Shown piece by piece: positions 36,867 to 44,977 of a DNA stretch of 64,000 nt. Position numbers and translations under genes: made by a program. Positions within the stretch are counted from its first letter, which is position 1; every line of letters begins with the position of its first letter. This DNA comes from Wukongibacter sp050859025. GTDB lineage: Bacteria > Bacillota > Clostridia > Peptostreptococcales > Caminicellaceae. The stretch lies in assembly GCF_050859025.1 (NCBI RefSeq), contig NZ_CP138200.1, positions 4,402,001-4,466,000 on the forward strand, read 5' to 3'. The notes beneath the pieces were generated by a model, which made no database searches, was not told the origin of the DNA, and was given only the letters and a program-made list of their open reading frames with translations.

Positions 36867-36895
36867 ATCTTACATTAATGCTAGTATAATGTCAA
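36867..36895 (-). promoter_or_regulatory. promoter of the Moco riboswitch operon
   Basis: TTGACA (36890-36895) and TAAGAT (36867-36872) are 17 bases apart on the minus strand, placing transcription start just before the aptamer. Confidence 0.6.
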
Positions 36896-37281
36896 TCTTA
36901 ATATCTAGTATTTATATTGCAAAGCTCGATGATTTTTCTTAGCTAATGGTGCTACTTATATATTTACAAGCTCCACATGAACAACCTGGACTAAAAAAAT
37001 AATAATTTAATCAATTTATAACAAAATTTTCATACTCTCATAACATATATTATATTAAATATAATTATAGAGCTTGTACATTTTATAGAGATTCAAGCAG
37101 CACTACTAATTTATACATATCAAAAGCTCCTATAAGCATCGAGTACTTTGTCATGTATAGATTAATGAATTCTATATAACTAAATATACTTTGTAGTAGT
37201 AACTGTTTGGTATCATCAAAAATACTATATTAGTAAGAAGGGGTTATTGAAAACATCATAAATGAAAGAAGGTATGCTTAT
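36896..37281. other. AT-rich intergenic region, no gene seen
   Basis: About 390 bases between the riboswitch promoter and a small plus-strand gene, without a supported ORF or RNA. The plus-strand gene promoter should lie here. Confidence 0.4.
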
Positions 37282-37572
37282 ATGGATAGCATTATTATTA
37301 AACCTTCCAGTGGTGGATTTTTAGTAATAAACCTTACTAAAGTCAACAAATATGGATTTGAAAAAGCTCACACCCATATTAAAAGCAAACTAGTTGCAAA
37401 AACTATAAAAACTAATGTACAACATGACAGATTTCCTAAGACACGGAATGAATATCTGCTAACAAGTCATATAAGGGTAAGTAGTAATGAAAGTTATATA
37501 GAAAAAATAGAACAATTAATTAGCACTCGAAGAAATAAAGGACATCAAAAATATATTAATGGACAGAAATAG
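37282..37572 (+). CDS. small hypothetical protein
   Basis: 96 residues, basic, no signal or TM helix. It begins MDSIIIKPSSGGFLVINLTK, contains KAHTHIKSKLVAKTI and SHIRVSSNESYIEKIEQLI, and ends in a Lys-rich tail. I do not recognise a named family, but the length, AGAAGG site nine bases before the ATG, and protein-like composition support a real gene. It is monocistronic and convergent with the cysQ-like gene, whose stop is 7 bases away. Confidence 0.55.
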   Translation: MDSIIIKPSSGGFLVINLTKVNKYGFEKAHTHIKSKLVAKTIKTNVQHDRFPKTRNEYLLTSHIRVSSNESYIEKIEQLISTRRNKGHQKYINGQK

Positions 37573-37578
37573 ATTTCT

Positions 37579-38355
37579 CTATAATAGCTCATTTTCTATA
37601 TTGTTTAAAATATAAAAACCCTTATGATTTAAAGTATTTTCTCTGTTATAAATCATCGCTGTTCCATCTATTTGCTTAAATATACCACCGGCCATTTCAA
37701 CTATACATTGCATTGCAGCAGTATCCCATTCCTTAGTTGGGCCAAAGCGATAATATACTTCGGCATCTCCCTTAGCAATGAAGCAACCCTTTAGTGAGCT
37801 GCCGACTCTTTTAATGTTACTTATTTTATGACTATTGTTTTCAATCAGATTCTTTAGTTTATCCGTTGCATGGGATCTACTAGCCATCATTCTAATATTT
37901 TCAGTTCTATTGGAAACACTAATTTTCACTATGTTTGATTCTTTTTGATAGTATGAACCAAAACCCTTTGCAGCATAGTACAATTCCCTTGTTACTGGTA
38001 TATATATTACTCCAAGCACCACCTTGTTTTTATAGGCTAGGCCAATATTAACAGTAAATTCTCCATTTTTATTAATAAATTCCTTTGTACCATCTAGAGG
38101 ATCAACTATCCAACACCAATCATTATTTAATCTAGATAGGTCATCTTCACATTCTTCAGAAAGTATGGCATAGCCGGAGAAATGTTTCTTAAGTTCATCT
38201 ACAATTATTCCATTTGCTGTTTTATCAGCTATTGTTATAGGAGATTCATCATCTTTGAATTCTATTTCAAAGGAATCTGAATATATTTTCATTATAGCTT
38301 CACCGGCTTTTATGGATAAAGCCTTTGCAAGATTTAGCTCTTCGATTAGATTCAC
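37579..38355 (-). CDS. cysQ: 3'(2'),5'-bisphosphate nucleotidase / inositol monophosphatase family
   Basis: Magnesium-dependent, lithium-sensitive phosphatase of 258 residues. Motifs are EECEDD, WIVDPLDGTKEFIN (DPxDGT) and EWDTAAMQCIVEMAGG. The KEF after DGT is typical of CysQ, which removes the 3' phosphate from PAP; a more general sugar-phosphatase role is possible. The start is a GTG at 38355 with AGGATGATAAT upstream; an ATG two bases further up is out of frame. Single-gene unit. Confidence 0.88.
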   Translation of the reverse strand: MNLIEELNLAKALSIKAGEAIMKIYSDSFEIEFKDDESPITIADKTANGIIVDELKKHFSGYAILSEECEDDLSRLNNDWCWIVDPLDGTKEFINKNGEFTVNIGLAYKNKVVLGVIYIPVTRELYYAAKGFGSYYQKESNIVKISVSNRTENIRMMASRSHATDKLKNLIENNSHKISNIKRVGSSLKGCFIAKGDAEVYYRFGPTKEWDTAAMQCIVEMAGGIFKQIDGTAMIYNRENTLNHKGFYILNNIENELL

Positions 38356-38491
38356 ATTATCATCCTTTCCACTTAAGCATTAGTTTATGTTTAAGCTTAA
38401 AATTAACATTTATATCTAGATGCTTCAATGCTTCTATCAACACTTAATTCTTTAGTTGAACTTAAATAATACTGTTAAGGAGGCTATATTT

Positions 38492-39043
38492 ATGACTAAT
38501 AATAATCCTTATTATCTAAATAAAATGATGTTCTCCAATTCAACCACAGGCCATATGACCTTTGATGAAGCTTTTAATAATATATTATCCTTTGTCCAAA
38601 AAGATCCTGTTGCCCTTTATAAATTAGCCATTGGTACGGATTCCCATGTAAAGTCCTTTACCCGTTTCATATCAGCAATCCATATTCATCGTATTGGACT
38701 CGATGGCATTGGTAAAGGTGCCTGGGGTTGTATAAAAGAATATGTTATTCCTCGGAAAATAAGTAGTCTTAGAGAAAAGATTTCAATCGAAACTTCCCTC
38801 ACTCAAGAACTGCTTTTTTTATTTGACTACAAAAGAACTTCTCAAATACTTGATATCTTAATCCCTCATTCAGATAAAGGGGCAGATTTTATTTTGGAAG
38901 CCCATATAGATATCGGAAGAAAAGGAGCTACAAGAGATCTTATTCAAGAAATGACGGGAAGAATCACTTGTATGGGCGTTGAAGCAAAAATCAAGCCCGA
39001 TTCCTACGCCGCCTCATCCTATGCCGATAAATATACTAAGTAG
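38492..39043 (+). CDS. YkuK-family RNase H-like protein (DUF458)
   Basis: 183 residues with an RNase H-like fold. The family features are KMMFSNSTTGHMTFDEAF, LAIGTDSHVKSFTRFISAI (an Asp in the first strand), SIETSLTQELLFLFD, and ILEAHIDIGRKGATRDLI. AAGGAGG lies just before the ATG at 38492; an upstream in-frame ATG has no ribosome site. The biochemical role is unknown. It may be a nuclease or a heat/sporulation-related protein as in Bacillus, but that is not proven. Confidence 0.85.
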   Translation: MTNNNPYYLNKMMFSNSTTGHMTFDEAFNNILSFVQKDPVALYKLAIGTDSHVKSFTRFISAIHIHRIGLDGIGKGAWGCIKEYVIPRKISSLREKISIETSLTQELLFLFDYKRTSQILDILIPHSDKGADFILEAHIDIGRKGATRDLIQEMTGRITCMGVEAKIKPDSYAASSYADKYTK

Positions 39044-39086
39044 GAGCTTTAAACTAATGGCTGTTAGCTTTAACTTCTATTAATTA

Positions 39087-39190
39087 TATAGGGTTCAAAT
39101 AGTAGAACTTAATTTATACATGTACAAATACTCAGTGTTTCTGGGAGTTTTGGACATGTATAAATTAAAGTCTCTACTTGAATCCCTATA
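39087..39190. repeat. long imperfect inverted repeat between convergent genes
   Basis: 37-base arms beginning TATAGGG and ending CCCTATA flank a 30-base loop; most positions pair. It lies between the YkuK-family and sbcC 3' ends. It could be a bidirectional terminator or a MITE-like remnant. No second copy is seen in this window. Confidence 0.6.
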
Positions 39191-39225
39191 ATAGGTATTT
39201 AAGTCATTTTTTAATCATATAGAGC

Positions 39226-42200
39226 CTAGTTTCTCTCAATAGCTAGCTTTGTTCCATGTAACCCCGATTCAGATGGTGTAACCACCAATTTTACTGGAAC
39301 TCTGTTTTTAAGCTCATTAACATGACTTATGATACCTACTGCTAATTTTTCCTGATGAAGCTTTTCAAGGGATGTCATTACAGTATCTAAAAGATGATTA
39401 TCTAAGGTTCCAAAACCTTCATCAAGGAAGAAAAACTCTATTGAAGCATTTCCTTTAAGCTGTATTTGACTAGAAAGGGATAGAGCTAATGCAAGGGATG
39501 TAAGAAAAGTTTCCCCGCCGGACAAAGTATTACAATCCCTCCGTACTCCACCATTATAATTATCACATATAACAAAATTTCCTCTACTGTCAAGCTCAAG
39601 GCTGTATCTCTTATTAGTTATATCCATTAGTCTTTTAGATGCTTCCTTAGCAATGTATCTTAAATGACTTGTTGCCACATATTCAACAAATTTATTCCCC
39701 GATACAAGCTTAAACATTTGACTTAACATATCTGCAATATGCTCTAAGCTCTTTATCTTTCCATTTATTTCCTTGACTCTTTCATAGCTTTCTTCCATTT
39801 CCCTTATTCTTTCCTTTTTTTTGCCCATTTCTTCTAACAGCAAGCTGTGATTTTCCTTTTTTAATTTCATATCTTCTTTAAATCTTGTAAAATCCCTTTC
39901 CTCTAGTATGTCATCCTTTAACTCTTCCTTAATTCTCGCTATGTTTCCACTTACTTTTTTTATCTCATCATCAAATATATTTATCTCATCCTCCATCAGC
40001 TTAAGCTCTTCCTTTGGAATTATACTAATATCCACATCACTAACATGGTTAAAACTATTTTCTTTTAAAGCAGTATCTAAGTCCCTTTCAATATTGATTA
40101 AAGATGCTTCCAAAGCTTTAGTAGTATCGTCTAGACCTACTTTCTTTTCCTGTAATTTATTTAATAATATTTCTTCTTCCTCTTTTAATTTTCTAAGAAG
40201 CTCTTCTTGATTCACTATTTTAACTTTCTTTTCCTCGATTTCATCCAAATAAGCTCTAGGATCTCTTTCACCCACTACTTTATTTATCTTCTCCATATAT
40301 TCATCAATAACAATACGCTTCTCCTTACCAGATTCCTCTGTTCTACTTCTTTCAAGCATAGCATTTTTAAGATCTTTATCTATTTTCTCTATCTCTATAT
40401 CAATGGTTTTAATATGGCCTCTCAGCTTTCTTAATTCTTCATCATGCTTTGATAGCTCCTGTTCTTTTTTTCTAACTTCTTCTATTGCCTTATCTACATC
40501 TTCAATCTGCAGCTCTATCTTAGCTTCATCATACAGTTTATGGATTCCATCAAGTTTTTCCATTAGCTCAGACTTTTTCTTGCTTTCCTCAGTTAGTCTT
40601 TCTTTATCTCTATTAGTACCTTCTAAATATCTTATGTGTTGTTTTTCTAAACCTATCTTTTCTTTTTCTTTAGCCTGTAGAGCTTCATTTATTTCTTTTC
40701 TTTTTGATTCCCAGCTTTTAAGTAATATTTTCAGGTTGTCAATTTCTTCTGATAAGCTTTTTATCTCATCCTCTAGATTAGCTACTTCATATTTTTTAAG
40801 CTTGCTTATATAAGCTTCCAGCTCTCTCTCTAACTTTTCCTCTTCCTTAGAGCCCTTTTTTATATCTGTCTCAAGCTCATATATCCCCTTTTCTATCTCC
40901 CTTTTACTCTCCTCAAAGCCATCCTTGATTTTCATAATCTTTTCTATTGTATCTATAGACATGGCCTTAGCAATATTAGGATGATCTATAGAACCACATA
41001 CGGGGCAAGGGCAATCCTCCTTAAGCTCTAAACTAAGAAGTCCAGCTCTATGGGCGTTTTGAAGCTTTGCGATCTCTATTTTGACATCAGAAAGCTTTTC
41101 CTCATTCTCTCCATGCCTTTTCTCTAAATAATCTAACTTTATTTGAGCCTCTCTCTTATTCTCCTCAATTATTCTTAGTTCCTCTTTTATTTCTGCCTTC
41201 TTCTTAAGATTCTCCTTAGTTTCCTGTAAATCTGACTTCACTTTATGTAGTTTAATTTCCCTTTGGAATATATACTCATTATCCTTTGGAGGCTTCGCTT
41301 CAAGCTCTTCGAGTTCTGCTCTTAGATCATTATATGCTGCTTGCTTTTCCTCAAGAGCCTTTCCCGTTTCACTAATTTTTGTATCACCCTCTATGATCTT
41401 CTTTTTTAATGCCTCTACATTTTTTAAGCTCTCTTCATTAGCATTATTTAGTTCATCATAGCGATTTTTTAACTTCCAAGCCTTATTTAGTTTTTCTCTA
41501 TATTCAGGTGATACCTTTAAGGTTTTACATCTATCTTCAATTTCTTCTATCCTCTTATTATTTTTTTCTCTATTAGATCTAAAACTTTCTAATTTGTCTT
41601 CTGATTTCTTTATTATTCCACTATAATTTTTAAATTTCTCTGCTAATACTGCTCTTTCCTTATTTAGCTTATCAACAGCCTCCCTTAACTCTATGATATT
41701 CTTTACTTTTGTTCCCTTTTCTATTAACAAGGGTAATTCTTTATCCTTTTTAATATATGCCTCTTTATACTTTACATTAGTTTCTTCCAATTTTTTGCTG
41801 ATATCCTCTAGCTTGTTTAGGATATCCTTTAGAATCTCTTTATTCTTTTTTATATCATTAAGGGTATCATTATATCTATCAAGGTATGGCTTAACCCTAT
41901 GAGCGTTTTTCCCTTTTTCTAACCTTTTCCTAAGCTCTTCAACTTCTAGATATCTATCATCTAACTTCTCTTTTATATTCATATAATTTTTTAATTCAAC
42001 TTGTAGCCCCCATACCCTATTAAGCTCCTCATATTTCTTTTCTATACGGTTTATTTCACCCTTTAATTCACTCTCGTCCTTTTCGATTTGAGATAAGACT
42101 TCTCTTTCGACTTTAATACTTTCTTCACTCACCCCATCAAATCTATTAAGCTCTCCCCTTAAAACCTGTAGTTCTTCTTCCCTTTTTCTTTTATAGCTTC

Positions 42201-42765
42201 TTATTTTATCAACAAGGTTTCCACCATATTTCTCTAAGCTAAGGATTCTTTCAAGCATATTTCGTCTTTCGCTACCAGCTAACTTTAAAAACTCACTAAA
42301 CTTTCCCTGAGGAAGGACTACAGATCTTGTAAAGTCTTGATGATTAAGTCCAATTATATTTTTTACTTCTTCGTCTATCTCCGAAACCTTATCTACAATC
42401 CTCATACTATTACCCTCCGTATCTAGAAGGGTTAATCTAGCAAAGTCTGTTTTAATTCCACCGTTTTTATTTTTCTTTATGCTTCTTTCTATTCTATAGG
42501 CTTGTCTACCCGAGATATTTCCACAATCAAACTCATAGCTTAAAAACACCTTTTCCATGTCTGTATTTATAAATTCCTTTGTCCCCCTCGCTATGGCATT
42601 ATATCCATATAGGGCTATGGTTATTGCATCTAATATAGTAGATTTTCCACTTCCTGTAGGTCCAAATATACCAAATAATCCACTTTCAATAAGTGTGGAA
42701 AAATCAACCACCTGTTCCTCAACAAAACTGTTAAGCCCTGATATCTTCAGCAATCTAGGTCTCAT
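39226..42765 (-). CDS. sbcC: nuclease SbcCD subunit C
   Basis: SMC-like ATPase of 1179 residues (Rad50 type) that works with SbcD to cut hairpins and DNA ends. Walker A GPTGSGKST is at 35-43. Long coiled coils follow with the zinc hook CPVC near residue 585. The signature LSGGETFLTSLALAL lies near 1080, with FFLDEGFGTLD after it. The ATG at 42765 has a poorly placed AGGAAG (15 bases away). sbcC normally follows sbcD directly; here sbcD is 16 kb upstream. A near-consensus promoter just before the gene supplies separate transcription. Confidence 0.96.
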   Translation of the reverse strand: MRPRLLKISGLNSFVEEQVVDFSTLIESGLFGIFGPTGSGKSTILDAITIALYGYNAIARGTKEFINTDMEKVFLSYEFDCGNISGRQAYRIERSIKKNKNGGIKTDFARLTLLDTEGNSMRIVDKVSEIDEEVKNIIGLNHQDFTRSVVLPQGKFSEFLKLAGSERRNMLERILSLEKYGGNLVDKIRSYKRKREEELQVLRGELNRFDGVSEESIKVEREVLSQIEKDESELKGEINRIEKKYEELNRVWGLQVELKNYMNIKEKLDDRYLEVEELRKRLEKGKNAHRVKPYLDRYNDTLNDIKKNKEILKDILNKLEDISKKLEETNVKYKEAYIKKDKELPLLIEKGTKVKNIIELREAVDKLNKERAVLAEKFKNYSGIIKKSEDKLESFRSNREKNNKRIEEIEDRCKTLKVSPEYREKLNKAWKLKNRYDELNNANEESLKNVEALKKKIIEGDTKISETGKALEEKQAAYNDLRAELEELEAKPPKDNEYIFQREIKLHKVKSDLQETKENLKKKAEIKEELRIIEENKREAQIKLDYLEKRHGENEEKLSDVKIEIAKLQNAHRAGLLSLELKEDCPCPVCGSIDHPNIAKAMSIDTIEKIMKIKDGFEESKREIEKGIYELETDIKKGSKEEEKLERELEAYISKLKKYEVANLEDEIKSLSEEIDNLKILLKSWESKRKEINEALQAKEKEKIGLEKQHIRYLEGTNRDKERLTEESKKKSELMEKLDGIHKLYDEAKIELQIEDVDKAIEEVRKKEQELSKHDEELRKLRGHIKTIDIEIEKIDKDLKNAMLERSRTEESGKEKRIVIDEYMEKINKVVGERDPRAYLDEIEEKKVKIVNQEELLRKLKEEEEILLNKLQEKKVGLDDTTKALEASLINIERDLDTALKENSFNHVSDVDISIIPKEELKLMEDEINIFDDEIKKVSGNIARIKEELKDDILEERDFTRFKEDMKLKKENHSLLLEEMGKKKERIREMEESYERVKEINGKIKSLEHIADMLSQMFKLVSGNKFVEYVATSHLRYIAKEASKRLMDITNKRYSLELDSRGNFVICDNYNGGVRRDCNTLSGGETFLTSLALALSLSSQIQLKGNASIEFFFLDEGFGTLDNHLLDTVMTSLEKLHQEKLAVGIISHVNELKNRVPVKLVVTPSESGLHGTKLAIERN

Positions 42766-42833
42766 AGTCTTTGGTGTTCACTTCCTTTCCCAAAGGGTAA
42801 TAAATCCTTATCAATTTACCTTTATCTATACTA

Positions 42834-42862
42834 ATTATATGGAATTTTGTTTGATATTTCAA
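42834..42862 (-). promoter_or_regulatory. promoter of sbcC
   Basis: TTGAAA (42857-42862), 17 bases, TATAAT (42834-42839) on the minus strand, about 70 bases before the start codon. Confidence 0.65.
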
Positions 42863-43098
42863 AAGATTAATTTTAGGATGGAGGTTGTGGGGGTTATATA
42901 GTAATGTTTAAAAAGCTTTAATTAAGAAAAATTAGGGATATGATTTATAATTTTTATTCCTTGTAGGTAATCTATAAGCCCGTTTTGCCATTGTAAATGC
43001 TATATTCTTTAATTTTCTATAGTAAACCAAAAATCCTTCTTATTTCTAAAAAAGTGCTGAGGTTATTGAAATCACTTTGAATATCTAAAAACAAAAAT
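42863..43098. other. intergenic between sbcC promoter and terminator, no gene seen
   Basis: AT-rich, no supported ORF or RNA. It marks the sbcC-side boundary of the region that separates sbcC from sbcD. Confidence 0.4.
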
Positions 43099-43142
43099 AT
43101 CGTCGATCTCCCAAGTTTTTTACGCTATTGGAGGTCGACGAC
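43099..43142 (-). terminator. intrinsic terminator after the small hypothetical gene
   Basis: 13-base arms (ATCGTCGATCTCC against GGAGGTCGACGAC, one wobble and one mismatch), followed on the minus strand by ATATTTTTGTTTTT. Confidence 0.7.
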
Positions 43143-43161
43143 ATTATTTATATTAACTTTC

Positions 43162-43449
43162 CTAAAGTGCTCCTAATTCTCTTAACAACATAACACAGTC
43201 TCTATATCCTGATATATACATCTCATTACTACTGCATGAAGCTCTGAGACTTTCCTTATCTATGTATTCCATTATAAATTTTTTATCCTTCTCATCAAGA
43301 CCATTTAATATTTCATAGAATCTGTTCTCATGCTTATTTAAATAATACTGTACATTTCTATATTCTCTATCGGTTTTAATAAAATGTCTATATGCAGTGT
43401 TCTGCATCTCTGAAGTGAAGTTTCCAAAATGCCATTTAAAATCTCCCAT
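43162..43449 (-). CDS. small hypothetical protein, helical
   Basis: 95 residues, mostly helical, no signal peptide. The C-terminal half (ILNGLDEKDKKFIMEYIDKE then YISGYRDCVMLLREL) recalls short Firmicute and phage proteins of unknown function. The ATG at 43449 is nine bases after GGGAGG; an ATG two codons upstream is too close. It follows the ribbon-helix-helix gene by about 120 bases on the same strand. A toxin-antitoxin pairing was considered but is not supported. Confidence 0.55.
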   Translation of the reverse strand: MGDFKWHFGNFTSEMQNTAYRHFIKTDREYRNVQYYLNKHENRFYEILNGLDEKDKKFIMEYIDKESLRASCSSNEMYISGYRDCVMLLRELGAL

Positions 43450-43529
43450 TAACATATACCTCCCATTCTTGAATTACCATCAAAAACAAGGTATAATAAA
43501 TTTACCGCTGTCCTTGATAGTGGTGCGAT

Positions 43530-43568
43530 AGAAGTGGTGGAATTGCTTGATCTGCGTTCACCACTTCT
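43530..43568. repeat. hairpin between the two small genes
   Basis: 10-base arms AGAAGTGGTG/CACCACTTCT with a 19-base loop just after the ribbon-helix-helix gene. No T run follows; it may be a partial terminator or an mRNA-processing stem. Confidence 0.45.
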
Positions 43569-43570
43569 TT

Positions 43571-43738
43571 CTATTTGCCTTTCAGAGAATGAATCCCGTC
43601 CCTAATACCCTGAGCTTGAGTCTTTTTATTCTTTTCACAATATGTCTTTAGAATATTTAATGTTTCCTCGTTAATACGAGCGGTAATCTTGATTGGCTTA
43701 GGGTCATCAGTAGGTCTTCCCATTTTTTTGGTAGCCAT
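43571..43738 (-). CDS. ribbon-helix-helix (CopG/Arc-type) DNA-binding protein
   Basis: 55 residues: a basic N-terminus GRPTDDPKPIKITARINEET provides the DNA-contacting strand, followed by two helices (LNILKTYCEKNKK, QGIRDGIHSLK). The ATG at 43738 follows AAGGAGG; an upstream in-frame start has no good site. A near-consensus promoter sits directly upstream with two copies of GACTTATGGG flanking the -10 box, as expected for an autorepressor. Its other targets are unknown; the KAS III cluster ends 200 bases away. Confidence 0.75.
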   Translation of the reverse strand: MATKKMGRPTDDPKPIKITARINEETLNILKTYCEKNKKTQAQGIRDGIHSLKGK

Positions 43739-43761
43739 ATAGCACCTCCTTACTTTTGCCA

Positions 43762-43800
43762 CCCATAAGTCTATTATAATATATGTCTCCCATAAGTCAA
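43762..43800 (-). promoter_or_regulatory. promoter and direct-repeat operator of the ribbon-helix-helix gene
   Basis: TTGACT (43795-43800), 16 bases, TATAAT (43773-43778) on the minus strand. GACTTATGGG occurs at 43789-43798 and 43762-43771, 27 bases apart; one copy overlaps the -35 box and the other lies just after the -10 box. Confidence 0.7.
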
Positions 43801-43882
43801 GTGCTATTTACATTTGGCAATACTAACTTTATTGCACGATGAAAATGCTTAAGAAACAATACAAACCATTCCTTCAAAAACA

Positions 43883-43930
43883 ATAATCTCCAAAACCCCT
43901 TCCCATTGAGAAGAAAGTCTCAGAGATTAT
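43883..43930 (-). terminator. terminator at the end of the KAS III cluster
   Basis: ATAATCTC/GAGATTAT arms enclosing a smaller stem, followed on the minus strand by TGTTTTTG, 10 bases after the last cluster gene. Confidence 0.55.
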
Positions 43931-43939
43931 CTTTAAATA

Positions 43940-44977
43940 TTAGCCTACATACCTACCCCATTTTATTATTGTTGCTGCGAAGCTATATCCTAGGGCCCCA
44001 GTTAATAGCATAACATTACTACCATCCTTTATTTGTCCACTTTCTATTCCTAGCTTTAATGATAAAATTGGATCTACATGCCCTATATGTCCGTACTCAT
44101 CTAGATAGTTAGATTTACTAAAGTCAGCTCCTAAATCCTCTAATATATATTTATGGGCTGCTTTGTTTAGATGTACTATAGCAATATAGTCGAGATCACT
44201 TGCTTTCATATTGCTATTTTTTAGTGCTTCTCTAGCTACCCTTAAGAATCCTGGAATAGATCTTTCCCTTAAATCATTCTTAAACCTTTCAAAATCTGGG
44301 ATTCTTAGTTTCCACATATTTTCGTTATGAGCATCGGCACTTGGATTTCTAGGGTCTTTAGTCCCATTGTGAATAGCCACAACGTCGTCGGCAAACACCG
44401 ATTCCGTTACAACACTGGTCTCCAGAACATTATTGAACTTATGGTTTTTCTTTAAAAGTATTGCACATGCTCCTGGAGCCAATGGTAATAAAAAGGACGA
44501 TTTTCTGTCGCTCTCGTCAACAAGATAGGATATTGTGTTTCCACCGGCTATTAGGACTGTATTGATCTCCTTGTTAGTTATCATCATATTTTTAGCTATT
44601 TTTAGAGCTAAAGGGGTGGCTGCACATCTAAAGGATATATCAAAGCTCCACGCATTAATTGCACCGATTTCTTTCTGTATTTTCGGCCCTGCTGTCCAGC
44701 AGATATACTCTTTATATTCTTCACCATTAAAGATAACTAAGTCAATTTCCATTGGATCTATTCCTGTATTATTAATACAGTCCTTTGCAGCCTTAACTGC
44801 CATTGATACACAATGATCCTCCTTTCCTCCAACGACTTTTTGCTTTATTCCTATCTTATTCTTCAAGATATTTTCTGGAATTCCCGATATGCTTTCTAAC
44901 TTCTTTGCACTTATACGATCTGAAGGTATATGCAAACCAAAACCAACTATTCCACAAATAGTATCTAGATTATGCAT
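43940..44977 (-). CDS. KAS III-like enzyme, C-H-D type (cluster copy 6)
   Basis: Thiolase-fold protein of 345 residues, last gene of the cluster. The active Cys is in SFRCAATPLAL and the His in IAIVHLNKAAHK. The usual Asn motif is replaced by EYGHIGHVDP, giving the GHxGxxD pattern seen in KAS III-like acyltransferases rather than chain-extending FabH. I place the start at the ATG at 44977 (MHNLDTICGIVGFGL) after GGAGAGGGGAT. It overlaps the previous gene by 8 bases, so translation is coupled. It probably transfers or condenses an acyl group; the substrate is unknown. Confidence 0.85.
   Translation of the reverse strand: MHNLDTICGIVGFGLHIPSDRISAKKLESISGIPENILKNKIGIKQKVVGGKEDHCVSMAVKAAKDCINNTGIDPMEIDLVIFNGEEYKEYICWTAGPKIQKEIGAINAWSFDISFRCAATPLALKIAKNMMITNKEINTVLIAGGNTISYLVDESDRKSSFLLPLAPGACAILLKKNHKFNNVLETSVVTESVFADDVVAIHNGTKDPRNPSADAHNENMWKLRIPDFERFKNDLRERSIPGFLRVAREALKNSNMKASDLDYIAIVHLNKAAHKYILEDLGADFSKSNYLDEYGHIGHVDPILSLKLGIESGQIKDGSNVMLLTGALGYSFAATIIKWGRYVG

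Noticed and set aside
43162..43738. Toxin-antitoxin pair formed by the ribbon-helix-helix protein and the 95-residue protein
   Set aside because: Separated by about 120 bases and a hairpin, and the second protein shows no toxin motif.
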